From Archaeoglobaceae archaeon (GTDB lineage Archaea > Halobacteriota > Archaeoglobi > Archaeoglobales > Archaeoglobaceae): a stretch of DNA of 52,167 nucleotides. The notes below the pieces were generated by a model, which saw nothing but the letters and a program-made list of their open reading frames with translations, made no database searches and had not been told where the DNA came from. Where the stretch lies: the NCBI GenBank assembly GCA_026988525.1, contig JALSLC010000021.1:1-52167 (forward strand), given 5' to 3'. The position numbers and the translations under genes are program-made. This document shows positions 34,861 to 42,767 of this stretch, in pieces (the first letter of the stretch is position 1; each line of letters begins with the position of its first letter).

Positions 34861-34889
34861 TATTTAAATACTTTCAGAGGGGGTTTAAA

Positions 34890-35444
34890 ATGGAGAAAGA
34901 CTATAAAATAAAAATAGAGAACGTTGTTGCCTCAACCCAAATTGGTGAAAATATAGATTTGAATAAAATTGCAAGAGAAGTTCCTGACGCTGAATATAAG
35001 CCAAAACAATTTCCCGGACTTGTTTTAAGAACGAAAGAACCTAAGGCTGCAGCACTAATTTTTAGAAGTGGTAAAGTTGTTTGTACTGGTTCCAAATCTG
35101 TTGAAGATGCAAATAGAGCTGTCAGGCAAGTTGTGAAAATCATAAAAAAGCTTGGAATCCCTGTTATAGATGAGCCTGAAGTTAAAGTCCAGAATATAGT
35201 TGCTTCGGCTGATCTTGGTGTTGATTTAAACTTAAATGCGATAGCAATTGGTCTTGGTCTTGAAAATATAGAGTATGAACCAGAGCAATTTCCCGGATTG
35301 GTTTATAGACTCGACAAACCAAGAGTTGTTGTATTAATATTTGGTTCAGGAAAAATGGTTGTTACAGGTGGTAAAAATCCAGAAGATGCTGTAAAAGCTG
35401 TTGAAAGAATTGCAGAGGAACTATCTGTTCTCGGATTGATGTGA
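34890..35444 (+). CDS. tbp: TATA-box-binding protein
   Basis: The 184-aa protein has two direct TBP repeats, with [18 protein letters not shown] and [18 protein letters not shown] at the start of each, and [16 protein letters not shown] plus [16 protein letters not shown] in both. It recruits TFB and RNA polymerase. I start it at ATG 34890 ([12 protein letters not shown]), preceded by AGGGGG; an open frame upstream to 34818 adds residues foreign to TBP and crosses the promoter. Confidence 0.95.
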   Translation: MEKDYKIKIENVVASTQIGENIDLNKIAREVPDAEYKPKQFPGLVLRTKEPKAAALIFRSGKVVCTGSKSVEDANRAVRQVVKIIKKLGIPVIDEPEVKVQNIVASADLGVDLNLNAIAIGLGLENIEYEPEQFPGLVYRLDKPRVVVLIFGSGKMVVTGGKNPEDAVKAVERIAEELSVLGLM

Positions 35445-35523
35445 AGGCTTTTTTAAAATTTATTAGATTGTTTAATTAAAATCGGTTTTGAACAATTTTG
35501 TAAAAACCAGTAAATTTATATAC

Positions 35524-35535
35524 CACTTCTAAGTG
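35524..35535. promoter_or_regulatory. inverted repeat in thioredoxin promoter
   Basis: CACTT-CT-AAGTG lies between the TATA-like AATTTATAT (35513-35521) and the ATG at 35546. Its position would let a repressor stop transcription initiation. The co-translated HTH protein downstream is an obvious candidate, but nothing shows binding. Confidence 0.3.
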
Positions 35536-35545
35536 TTGTAGAAAC

Positions 35546-35863
35546 ATGATGGAATTAAATGCAAAAACATTTGAGGATGCAATAAATGATGACTGCTTAG
35601 TCGTAATAGACTTCTACGCAGATTGGTGTGGCCCTTGCAGGTTTTTGTCGCCCATCTTGGAGAAGCTTGAAGAAGAGTATAAGGGTAGGGTTAGATTTTA
35701 TAAAGTTAATGTGGATGAGAATTCGGAACTTGCAAACTACTTTGGAATAACAAGTATACCTACAGTTTTAATGTTTAAGAAGGGGAGGCTTGTTAATGGA
35801 TTCATAGGCGCTCTGCCGGAATCTAATATCAGAGAAGAAATAGAAAAAGCCCTTAGAGCATGA
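35546..35863 (+). CDS. thioredoxin
   Basis: The 105-aa classical thioredoxin has WCGPC (C28 and C31), the cis-Pro loop SIPTVLMF and the terminal glycine segment FIGALPE. It reduces disulfides in the cytoplasm with electrons from a thioredoxin reductase not found here. Two adjacent ATG codons (35546 and 35549) follow a TATA element at 35513-35521. It overlaps the next gene by ATGA. Confidence 0.93.
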   Translation: MMELNAKTFEDAINDDCLVVIDFYADWCGPCRFLSPILEKLEEEYKGRVRFYKVNVDENSELANYFGITSIPTVLMFKKGRLVNGFIGALPESNIREEIEKALRA

Positions 35864-36228
35864 CTATCAGATCAATTAGAGAAGCTATACACACTATAAA
35901 ATGCGATAATATTTTAGAATGTTTTTTTGGACTTAATGAACTGGATGTTCTCATTTACAAATGTTTAATAAATAAACCTATGAGAAGTCAGGAAATAGCC
36001 CGTATTGTTAAAAGAGGTGAAAATGCTGTTTACAAATCACTACAAAAACTAATTATATGCAAACTTGTTTTAAGAGAAAAGAGATGTTACGAAAATGGTG
36101 GATACTACTACGTATATGTGGCAGTAGATCCTAAAAAAGTTGCTGAAAATATGGAGAGGGAAGTAAGAGAGTTAGAAGAAAAACTAATAAAAGCCATAGA
36201 AGAATTTAAAAATAGTTATATTCTGTAA
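35860..36228 (+). CDS. winged-helix transcriptional regulator (TrmB/MarR-like)
   Basis: The 122-aa protein has a winged helix at about residues 22-75: LNELDVLIYKCLINKPMRSQEIA, then RGENAVYKSLQKLI, then a wing with ENGGYYYVYV. A C-terminal coiled coil (AENMEREVRELEEKLIKAIEE) probably mediates dimerisation. ATG 35860 overlaps the thioredoxin stop, so both come from one message. This suggests redox-linked control, perhaps of its own promoter. The last 13 nt overlap the convergent hypD gene. Specific family assignment is uncertain. Confidence 0.75.
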   Translation: MTIRSIREAIHTIKCDNILECFFGLNELDVLIYKCLINKPMRSQEIARIVKRGENAVYKSLQKLIICKLVLREKRCYENGGYYYVYVAVDPKKVAENMEREVRELEEKLIKAIEEFKNSYIL

Positions 36229-37298
36229 CCTCCGTACTTAGCCCAAATACTACAAGTACCCTCATAACTGACCATACATGGTCCCACAGGGTCTTTGGGT
36301 GTGCAACTCTTCATAAATAAAGGACATTTTTCTGGAGTTATTAAACCTCTTAACACATCTCCACATCTGCAAGCCTTTTTTTTAGGATCTATTTTTGGTT
36401 CAAAATCTTCAAATACATCTTCAAATACTTTACAAGCGTCAAATTCTGCATGATTGTCTTTAATAATAGCACCAGAGTTAGGTATTACTCCTAATCCTCT
36501 CCACTCCCAATTATCTCTATCAAAAACATAACTCATGATTTTCTGAGCTTTAATGTTCCCTTCGTAGCTTACAGCTCTTTTATATTCATTAAACAATAGA
36601 TTTTCTGGTTTTTCTCCACTTCTAATTGCTTTTATAATTTTTACAAGAATAAAAATAGCTGTTAACACGTCTAATGGTTCAAAACCAGCAATTACTTGTG
36701 GAATCTTGTATTTCTTTACTAAGGGTTCATAAGCTTTAACTCCAACTATGGTGGATACATGTCCCGGATTTATTAAGCCGTCTATTTTTAAATCTCCAAG
36801 AGAAAGTAAATAATCCATTGCTGGAATAAAATATCTGTGAGATGAGAATACATAGAAGTTTTCGGGTTTATCCAAGATTGCTAAGGCTGTTGATGGCATA
36901 GTAGTTTCAAATCCTATGCCAAAGTGAACCACTTTTTTACCTTTTTTTGCTATTTTAACAGCATCAAATATACTGTAAACTATTCTAATGTCTCTTTTTC
37001 CTCTAAAACTTAATAGGGATTTACCCATATATGGAACTCTTGCCATATCTCCAAAAGTTGTCAAAACTATATCATCTCTTTTTTCTATTAAATGAAAAAC
37101 TTTTTGTAAATCAACATCGGGAGTTATGCAAACTGGACATCCCGGCCCACTTAGTAGTTTTACATTCTCAGGTAAGAACGATCTCAGAGCATATTTAGTT
37201 ATTGTGTCCTCATGTGTACCGCAGAGATGCATTAGTCTTATTTCCTCTTCTCCTTTCGCCTCTTTCTCAATTAACTCAGCTAATTCTTTTGCTCTCAT
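36216..37298 (-). CDS. hypD: hydrogenase maturation factor HypD
   Basis: The 360-aa iron-sulfur protein on which the Fe(CN)2CO moiety of NiFe-hydrogenase is assembled, with HypC. Conserved cysteine motifs are MHLCGTHEDT (near 25), GPGCPVC (near 53), HFGIGFETT, and the C-terminal [4Fe-4S] cluster cysteines in ACRCGDVLRG, KCPLFMKSC and GPCMVSYEGTC. It is the last gene of the hypABCD cassette, directly after hypC. The hypE and hypF genes that supply cyanide are elsewhere. Confidence 0.95.
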   Translation of the reverse strand: MRAKELAELIEKEAKGEEEIRLMHLCGTHEDTITKYALRSFLPENVKLLSGPGCPVCITPDVDLQKVFHLIEKRDDIVLTTFGDMARVPYMGKSLLSFRGKRDIRIVYSIFDAVKIAKKGKKVVHFGIGFETTMPSTALAILDKPENFYVFSSHRYFIPAMDYLLSLGDLKIDGLINPGHVSTIVGVKAYEPLVKKYKIPQVIAGFEPLDVLTAIFILVKIIKAIRSGEKPENLLFNEYKRAVSYEGNIKAQKIMSYVFDRDNWEWRGLGVIPNSGAIIKDNHAEFDACKVFEDVFEDFEPKIDPKKKACRCGDVLRGLITPEKCPLFMKSCTPKDPVGPCMVSYEGTCSIWAKYGGYRI

Positions 37299-37514
37299 CT
37301 AAACACCAACAAATTGACTTAAGACTTCTTCTATTTGCTTTGCCTCTTTTTCCTCCACTTTCTGTATTGCAAACCCTACGTGAACTAAAACAAAATCACC
37401 CGGTTTAACATCCTCAAGCAAATCTATCCTAACTTCTCTTCTTGCTCCTTTAAATTCCACAGTTGCAACTGGGTAATTTACTTCAATAACTTTACCGGGA
37501 ATTGCAAGACACAT
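37299..37514 (-). CDS. hypC: hydrogenase maturation chaperone HypC
   Basis: The 71-aa protein starts MCLAIPGKVIEV, in which the second-position cysteine binds the iron centre. It has LVHVGFAIQKV, another family motif. It shuttles the Fe(CN)2CO unit with HypD to the hydrogenase large subunit. It abuts hypD with no gap and follows hypB by 2 nt. Confidence 0.95.
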   Translation of the reverse strand: MCLAIPGKVIEVNYPVATVEFKGARREVRIDLLEDVKPGDFVLVHVGFAIQKVEEKEAKQIEEVLSQFVGV

Positions 37515-37516
37515 AT

Positions 37517-38188
37517 TTATACACCTTTTAACTTTTTAGCTCTTTCAACAGCATCAACAAACCATTCTATCCACTCTTCAATACCTATTTCTTTTTTTAA
37601 GTCCATCTTTATAATTGGTGCTCGTGCATTAAGTCTTTTAGCGTCTCTTATCATTGTATCAACGTCGCATTCAACAGCATCAGCAAGAGAAATTTTATTT
37701 ATTATTATGGCATCAGCTAACCTAAATATTTCTGGGTGTTTTCTAATTACATCGTCTCCTTCTGTAACACTCACCATAACAATTCTGTAATCTTCACCGA
37801 GATCAAAATCAACTGGGCAAACAAGATTTCCAACATTCTCCATAAATAAAACATCAACATCGGCAAAATCCTCAATAGCGTGATGAATGAAGTGTGCATC
37901 AAGGTGGCACTCTTTTCCAGTATTAACCATTTTTGCTTTAACACCATGCTTTTTTACCCTCTTAAAATCATCATCTCCCGCAACATCACCTAATATAGCA
38001 CCTATTCTGTATTTTTCTCCAATTTTATCTGCAGTTTTTTCTATTAACATAGTCTTACCACTACCAGTAGCACCCATTAAGTTAAAGGATACTACACCAT
38101 GTTCTCTAAGAAATTCTCTATTTTCTCCAGCATATTTTCTATTTTCTTCAAGCAAACTAATTTGTACATCCGCCTCTATTTTATGCAT
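37517..38188 (-). CDS. hypB: hydrogenase nickel incorporation GTPase HypB
   Basis: The 223-aa GTPase has the P-loop GATGSGKT at residues 39-46 and the metal site NTGKECHLDAHF with C94 and H95, which binds zinc or nickel between subunits. There is no histidine-rich N-terminal nickel store. It delivers nickel with HypA. ATG 38188 follows a strong AGGAGGTG ribosome site. Confidence 0.95.
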   Translation of the reverse strand: MHKIEADVQISLLEENRKYAGENREFLREHGVVSFNLMGATGSGKTMLIEKTADKIGEKYRIGAILGDVAGDDDFKRVKKHGVKAKMVNTGKECHLDAHFIHHAIEDFADVDVLFMENVGNLVCPVDFDLGEDYRIVMVSVTEGDDVIRKHPEIFRLADAIIINKISLADAVECDVDTMIRDAKRLNARAPIIKMDLKKEIGIEEWIEWFVDAVERAKKLKGV

Positions 38189-38199
38189 AAGAACACCTC

Positions 38200-38532
38200 C
38201 TAAATTTCCATTTCAATTTTTTTTATTACTGCATCTTTCCCACCTTCAACTGTTAAAACTCCACCACAATCACAAATTGCAAAAGGCGTATCGTATTCTT
38301 TTCCGCAAATAGAACATTTTATTATGGGTTTTACTTCTATTAATTCAAGTTCTGAATTTTCAGCTATTGTACCCTTAGAAACAACTTCATAACAGAATTT
38401 AAGCTGTTCAGGATTGAGCATAAGTAACTTACCTATTTCAACTACAACTTTGCTTACTTTTTTTGCTCCTTTTTCTTCCGCAATTCTAACAACATTATCG
38501 ATTAGTGATTGCGCAAAGCTCATTTCGTGCAC
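38200..38532 (-). CDS. hypA: hydrogenase/urease nickel chaperone HypA
   Basis: The 110-aa protein starts at GTG 38532, which gives the conserved N-terminus MHEMSFAQSL; H2 is the nickel ligand, so the downstream ATG would remove it. Zinc cysteines are C73 and C76 (CSIC) and then C87 and C89 as CDC rather than the usual CPxC, an oddity. A TATA-like GATATATAC about 26 nt upstream predicts a leaderless transcript, and a perfect 16-bp palindrome covers the start site. It heads hypABCD. Confidence 0.92.
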   Translation of the reverse strand: MHEMSFAQSLIDNVVRIAEEKGAKKVSKVVVEIGKLLMLNPEQLKFCYEVVSKGTIAENSELELIEVKPIIKCSICGKEYDTPFAICDCGGVLTVEGGKDAVIKKIEMEI

Positions 38533-38546
38533 ATAAGTACTTATGT
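38531..38546. promoter_or_regulatory. 16-bp perfect palindrome at the hypA transcription start
   Basis: ACATAAGTACTTATGT is a perfect palindrome. It lies between the TATA box of hypA (minus strand, about 38554-38563) and the GTG start codon at 38532, overlapping that codon. A protein bound there would block transcription of hypABCD. NikR is a tempting ligand given the nickel theme, but the sequence does not match the bacterial NikR sites I know. Confidence 0.5.
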
Positions 38547-38605
38547 TGAAAGTGTATATATCTTCATCGCTGATTAGCTAAGAAGGTTAAAAAATGGCTA
38601 AATAT

Positions 38606-38671
38606 TTAGTATTACTAATTTCGATATTTACCTATACTGAGTAATACTAAATTAAAAATTAGTGTTACTAA
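38606..38671. promoter_or_regulatory. three spaced 13-bp palindromes between hypA and the CBS gene
   Basis: TTAGTATTACTAA (38606-38618, perfect odd palindrome), TGAGTAATACTAA (38638-38650, one mismatch) and TTAGTGTTACTAA (38659-38671, variant centre) lie in one spacer. Start-to-start distances are 32 and 21 nt, close to three and two helical turns, so bound proteins would lie on one face of the DNA. They sit upstream of both divergent genes. Confidence 0.55.
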
Positions 38672-38722
38672 CTTGATTAAAAATCGAAAATTGTTTATTT
38701 TAATAAAATTAAAACAAAAATC

Positions 38723-39112
38723 ATGAAAATTGGTGATGTAATGGTTAAAGATGTTATAACAGTTGATTGTAAAACACCAGTAATAGAGGTTTGTAAAATA
38801 ATGGGTGAAAAAAAGATTGGATGTGTCTTAGTTACAAAAGAAGGTAAACCCTACGGAATATTTACTGAAAGAGATCTATTGTCCAAAGTTCTATTAGAAG
38901 GAAATTTAGAGGATGAAGTTGAAAGATACTGCTCAACACCGTTGATAGTTGTAACACCAGACTATGATATAGTAGAATCTGCCAGAATAATGGCAGAAAT
39001 GAAAATAAAAAGGCTTGTAGTAGTGGATGAAGAGAACGAAGAAGTCAAAGGCATCTTTACAGCTTCTGACCTTGCGAGAGTAATTGCGGAAAAAGGTATT
39101 CAGTTTGAGTGA
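38723..39112 (+). CDS. tandem CBS-domain protein
   Basis: The 129-aa protein consists of one Bateman pair: the first CBS domain (MVKDVITVDCKTPVIEVCKIM) and the second (YCSTPLIVVTPDYDIVESARIM). GIFTERDLL and GIFTASDLA are the usual adenine-nucleotide-binding ends. Such stand-alone pairs sense AMP/ATP or similar ligands. A TATA-like TTTATTTTAAT around 38696 predicts a leaderless start at ATG 38723. It is followed on the same strand by a zinc-ribbon gene and trmY. Confidence 0.88.
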   Translation: MKIGDVMVKDVITVDCKTPVIEVCKIMGEKKIGCVLVTKEGKPYGIFTERDLLSKVLLEGNLEDEVERYCSTPLIVVTPDYDIVESARIMAEMKIKRLVVVDEENEEVKGIFTASDLARVIAEKGIQFE

Positions 39113-39123
39113 AGGTGATAACA

Positions 39124-39342
39124 ATGGTGGAGGAAATTAAGTGTGGTATATGTGGTAAAGAGTTAAAAGCTAAGGATGAAGGTAAAACTTGGAGAAAATG
39201 CTCGATATGTAAAAAACCAACATGCTTTGAACACCTGCACTACATGGGAGTTTGGAGAAGAGGTATGTACAAAAACTACGTAGAAGTAGTTCCAGTATGC
39301 GAAAAATGTATGCCTAAGAAGAGAAGAAGACCTGTAGAATAA
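39124..39342 (+). CDS. small zinc-binding protein, unrecognised family
   Basis: The 72-aa protein has four metal-type motifs: CGIC (near 7), CSIC (near 30), CFEH (near 38) and CEKC (near 63), then a basic tail KKRRRP. This looks like a cross-brace or double zinc-binding fold. The start ATG 39124 follows AAGGTGAT; GTG 39109 is further upstream and overlaps the CBS stop. It sits between the CBS gene and trmY, 5 nt before trmY. A nucleic-acid-binding role is a guess from the basic tail. Confidence 0.75.
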   Translation: MVEEIKCGICGKELKAKDEGKTWRKCSICKKPTCFEHLHYMGVWRRGMYKNYVEVVPVCEKCMPKKRRRPVE

Positions 39343-39347
39343 AATAC

Positions 39348-39944
39348 ATGTTACCACCAAAAATTTTTGTAGTGGTTGGTAATAAAGCCAAAACAGAGCC
39401 TTTTAACTTAAACGATTTGCCGGGTAGTGCTGGGAGAATGGATATTCTATGTAGGTGTGTGGCTCAAACTCTTTTTATTTCTCATGGCATAAGAAGGGAT
39501 TCTGGCATAATATTAATTTTAAAAGGTGAGCCGAACCCTCCTAAGTCAATACTTGTATTGGGTAGTAAAGTTAAGTACATGTCTCCAGATGAAAGAAACA
39601 TTGGTGGGTTGATTAGAAAAGCATTAGAGTTGAAGTTGAGAAACTTGGATTGGGTAGAAAGTACACCCGGTATTTATGTATCTAAAAAAGGCTTAAAAGA
39701 AATAATAGAAGAGTTAAAAAACTATGAGAAAGTTTATTTAAAAGAGAATGGAGAAGATATAAGAAAAGTCAAATTTGGAGAAAGAGTTGCTTTTTTTATG
39801 GGTGATCACTTGGGTTTAAGTAAAGAAGATGAGGAACTCATTTGTTCAAAAGCAAATAAAATAGTGAGTGTAGGTCCAATAAGTCTTCAAGCCGATCAAT
39901 GTATAGTAATCGTGCAAAATGAACTTGACAGAAGAATTAGGTAA
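39348..39944 (+). CDS. trmY: tRNA pseudouridine(54)-N1-methyltransferase TrmY
   Basis: The 198-aa SPOUT-fold enzyme methylates pseudouridine 54 in the tRNA T-loop to m1-psi in archaea. The signature NLNDLPGSAGRMDILCRCV is at about residues 21-39, with the SAM-binding knot region FFMGDHLGLSKEDEE and the terminal SLQADQCIVIVQNELD. ATG 39348 follows the zinc protein gene after 5 nt. Confidence 0.92.
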   Translation: MLPPKIFVVVGNKAKTEPFNLNDLPGSAGRMDILCRCVAQTLFISHGIRRDSGIILILKGEPNPPKSILVLGSKVKYMSPDERNIGGLIRKALELKLRNLDWVESTPGIYVSKKGLKEIIEELKNYEKVYLKENGEDIRKVKFGERVAFFMGDHLGLSKEDEELICSKANKIVSVGPISLQADQCIVIVQNELDRRIR

Positions 39945-39945
39945 A

Positions 39946-39968
39946 GCATCAAATTTTTGAATTGATGC
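39946..39968. terminator. inverted repeat between trmY and serS
   Basis: GCATCAA and TTGATGC form 7-bp arms around ATTTTTGAA, right after the trmY stop and 15 nt before the serS start. A hairpin with T residues could end trmY transcription, or the repeat could act as an operator for serS. Confidence 0.3.
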
Positions 39969-39983
39969 TTCAAAAACTCTAAT

Positions 39984-41339
39984 ATGTGGAGTGTGCTTAA
40001 AGCTCTCAGAGAAAATCCTGAGATTCTTATCGAATCTCAGAAAAAAAGGGGAGAAAGTATTGATATCGTAAAAAAAGCAATAGAGCTCGATATAGTGTGG
40101 AGAAAAAAATATCACGAAATAAATAAACTCAGACATGAAAGAAATAAACTTTCAATTGAAATAAAAAATGCAAGTAAAGAGAAGAAAGAGGAGTTAGTAA
40201 AAAAAGCAAAAGAACTTTCAAAAATTATTAAAAAAGAAGAGGAAGAGTTGAAAAAATTGGAGGACGAGTTGAAAAAAATACTACTTTCAATACCAAACAT
40301 TGTTCACGACTCAGTACCCATAGGAGAAGATGAAAACGATAATGTTCCAATAAAATTCTGGGGAAAGCCAAAAGTCTTCAAAGAAGATGTTGAAATATTT
40401 AAAAACCAAATCAGGGGATTTGAAGTTGAGTTTGAAGTATTGGATTGGAAGCCTGTAGGTCATGCTGATGCTGTAGAAAAGTTTGGATGGGCAGACTTAA
40501 ACAGAGCGGCAAAAGTAGCTGGATCGAGATTTTACTACTTACTTAGCGACTTAGTTTGGCTGGATTTTGCATTAACAGCTTATGCTCTCGATGTTTTAAC
40601 AAAAAAAGGTTTCACAATTGTTAATCCACCATACATGATGAGGAAAAAGGCTTACGAAGGCGTAACGGCCTTATCTGATTTTGAAGATGTAATTTACAGG
40701 GTTGAAGGGGAAGATTTGTACTTAATTGCAACGTCTGAGCACCCATTAGCAGCTATGCACATGAACGAAGTAATACCTGAAAAAGAGTTACCTATGCTTT
40801 ATGCAGGAGTTAGTCCCTGCTTTAGGAAAGAAGCTGGAGCTCACGGCAAAGATACAAAAGGAATATTTAGAGTGCACCAATTCAATAAAGTTGAACAATT
40901 TGTCTTTTGTCTGCCAGAACAAAGCTGGGAATGGCATGAAAAGCTATTAAGCAACGTAGAAGAAATATGGAAAAAACTTGAGATACCGTATAGGATAGTC
41001 AATATATGTACTGGAGATCTCGGAGTTGTAGCAGCAAAAAAGTACGATCTTGAAGCTTGGATGCCTGCTCAAGGAAAGTATAGAGAGATGGTTTCTTGTA
41101 GCAATTGTACAGATTGGCAGAGTTACAGACTAAACATTAGGTATGCTGAAGAAAAAGGAAAACCAAGTAAAGGATTCGTACATACTTTAAATTCAACTGC
41201 AATAGCTACAACAAGGGCTATAACAGCCATAATAGAGAACTTTCAATTAAAGGATGGAAGAGTGAAAATACCAAACGTTCTGAAAAAATACTTAGAACCC
41301 TTTGAAAAAGCACCGAAAGATTATTTAATTCCGAGGTGA
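39984..41339 (+). CDS. serS: seryl-tRNA synthetase, canonical type
   Basis: The 451-aa class II synthetase has a long N-terminal coiled-coil tRNA arm (residues ~30-105, Lys/Glu-rich). Motif 2 is FRKEAGAHGKDTKGIFRVHQF and motif 3 NSTAIATTRAITAIIE. It is the common bacterial/eukaryal-like form, not the divergent methanogen type with an active-site zinc. ATG 39984 begins the protein. It lies in the same direction as the trmY cluster. Confidence 0.95.
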   Translation: MWSVLKALRENPEILIESQKKRGESIDIVKKAIELDIVWRKKYHEINKLRHERNKLSIEIKNASKEKKEELVKKAKELSKIIKKEEEELKKLEDELKKILLSIPNIVHDSVPIGEDENDNVPIKFWGKPKVFKEDVEIFKNQIRGFEVEFEVLDWKPVGHADAVEKFGWADLNRAAKVAGSRFYYLLSDLVWLDFALTAYALDVLTKKGFTIVNPPYMMRKKAYEGVTALSDFEDVIYRVEGEDLYLIATSEHPLAAMHMNEVIPEKELPMLYAGVSPCFRKEAGAHGKDTKGIFRVHQFNKVEQFVFCLPEQSWEWHEKLLSNVEEIWKKLEIPYRIVNICTGDLGVVAAKKYDLEAWMPAQGKYREMVSCSNCTDWQSYRLNIRYAEEKGKPSKGFVHTLNSTAIATTRAITAIIENFQLKDGRVKIPNVLKKYLEPFEKAPKDYLIPR

Positions 41340-41351
41340 GGTGCAAAAATT

Positions 41352-42767
41352 ATGAAAAAAATAATTATTTTTGTAATATTGTTACTAACCTTATCAATTA
41401 CCTTATCTAATGCTACAAATATATACATTACTACAGTTCCAGAACATCCTACTACAGGCAATTTTGTTCTCTCAATCAATATTGTTTCAAATACAAAAAT
41501 TAAAAATGCAAATCTAATTCTTTCAGGTTTGGTTAATAAAGCTATAGATATAGGAGATTTTTCTGGAAATACAGATGTTCAATTTAATGTTAATGTAAGC
41601 AATCCTGGAATATATACTCAAACTGCAATTTTAACTTATGTAGAAGTAATAAATAGAACAATTGAAAACGGAAGTGTAAGCGAAATTTATGAAAATGGAT
41701 ATATTAAATGTAGAAAAGAAATTGTTGTAATTGAAAAACCTCAGTTTAAAATACTATACGTAAAAGACAATCTATACCCCGGTAAAAGTGGAAATGTTAC
41801 TATAAAACTGATCAATTCAGGTGGGACAGCAAAAAATGTGAATATAGAACTTAAAGGATTTGTAGTCAAAAAAGCAAATAGATTCTTTAAGTCTTGGAAA
41901 AAGGGCGAAGTAAAAACATTAAAATTTAAAGTTTTTGCAAACAATAGCTTGGAAGTTGGGGACTACTCTGCAATTTTAGAACTTTCGTGTAAAGATAAAT
42001 TCGAGAACAATTATAAGTTTACGTTACCTTTTAGCATATCTGTTAAAGGTAAACCCCTACTTGTAATTTCAAACTATTCAACTCCAAAACTATACCCCGA
42101 TATGAGCTTCACTATGAAAATTTCAGTTGAAAATACGGGAAAAGATAAAGCAAAAGACGTTAAATTAAAACTAACACTTCCAAAAGGATTTATTGGGGAA
42201 AATTTAGCTCTTTTGGGAGACATATGCAGAAATGAAATGAAAACAGCTACTTTTTATCTTAAAACTAGTAAAAATGTGTCTGGAAATGTAAAATTACCAG
42301 TAATTATTTCGTGTTTAAGCGGGAGTTGGAAAGATAATCTAACGCTCTATGTTTTTCCATTAAAGTTACCACACATTGACATATCTGGTGTATATACAAT
42401 TCCGGAAAGGCCTACTACTGGTAAGTTAACTCTTAATTTAGCTGTAGAAAACAGTGGAAAAGGAAATGCAAAAGGCGTTGAAGTTAAATTAATTCTTCCA
42501 AAAGAATTGATAGGCAGAAATACTTATTTTATAGGTTCTTTAACGAGTGGCGACTCAGCAACATCTACTTTTGAACTTTCAGCTAAAAAAGCTGGAGAAT
42601 ACAACATAACGGCTGAAATAACTTATCTTGATTCAGCTATGCAAAAACATACAGTATATCAATCTTTTACAATATACGTGTTTAGTTCTATGAATTACAT
42701 TCCAATGTTAGTAATTCTAATTTTGATAGCAGTTGCACTATTGGTCGTGAAAAAATGGAGATTCTAA
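41352..42767 (+). CDS. secreted COG1361/CARDB-like repeat protein with C-terminal anchor
   Basis: The 471-aa protein has a signal peptide (MKKIIIFVILLLTLSITLS). About four beta-sandwich repeats follow, with recurring PEHPTTG, LYPGKSG, LYPDMSF and PERPTTG and NTGK/NSGK-type turns. A C-terminal membrane helix ([19 protein letters not shown]) ends the chain. It resembles archaeal S-layer-like COG1361 proteins that often accompany MacB-type ABC exporters. The gene overlaps the ATPase gene by 13 nt and follows GAGGTGAGGTG. It is probably the extracytoplasmic partner of the exporter. Confidence 0.8.
   Translation: MKKIIIFVILLLTLSITLSNATNIYITTVPEHPTTGNFVLSINIVSNTKIKNANLILSGLVNKAIDIGDFSGNTDVQFNVNVSNPGIYTQTAILTYVEVINRTIENGSVSEIYENGYIKCRKEIVVIEKPQFKILYVKDNLYPGKSGNVTIKLINSGGTAKNVNIELKGFVVKKANRFFKSWKKGEVKTLKFKVFANNSLEVGDYSAILELSCKDKFENNYKFTLPFSISVKGKPLLVISNYSTPKLYPDMSFTMKISVENTGKDKAKDVKLKLTLPKGFIGENLALLGDICRNEMKTATFYLKTSKNVSGNVKLPVIISCLSGSWKDNLTLYVFPLKLPHIDISGVYTIPERPTTGKLTLNLAVENSGKGNAKGVEVKLILPKELIGRNTYFIGSLTSGDSATSTFELSAKKAGEYNITAEITYLDSAMQKHTVYQSFTIYVFSSMNYIPMLVILILIAVALLVVKKWRF

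Noticed and set aside
34818-34889. N-terminal extension of tbp from the upstream ATG
   Set aside because: The extension crosses a strong TATA/BRE promoter and ribosome site and is foreign to TBP proteins.
38531-38546. Palindrome as a canonical NikR operator
   Set aside because: It does not resemble the bacterial NikR consensus half-sites with long spacing; kept only as an unassigned operator.
39984-41339. Methanogen-type SerRS
   Set aside because: Motifs and the long N-terminal coiled coil fit the canonical form, so it does not support a methanogen assignment.
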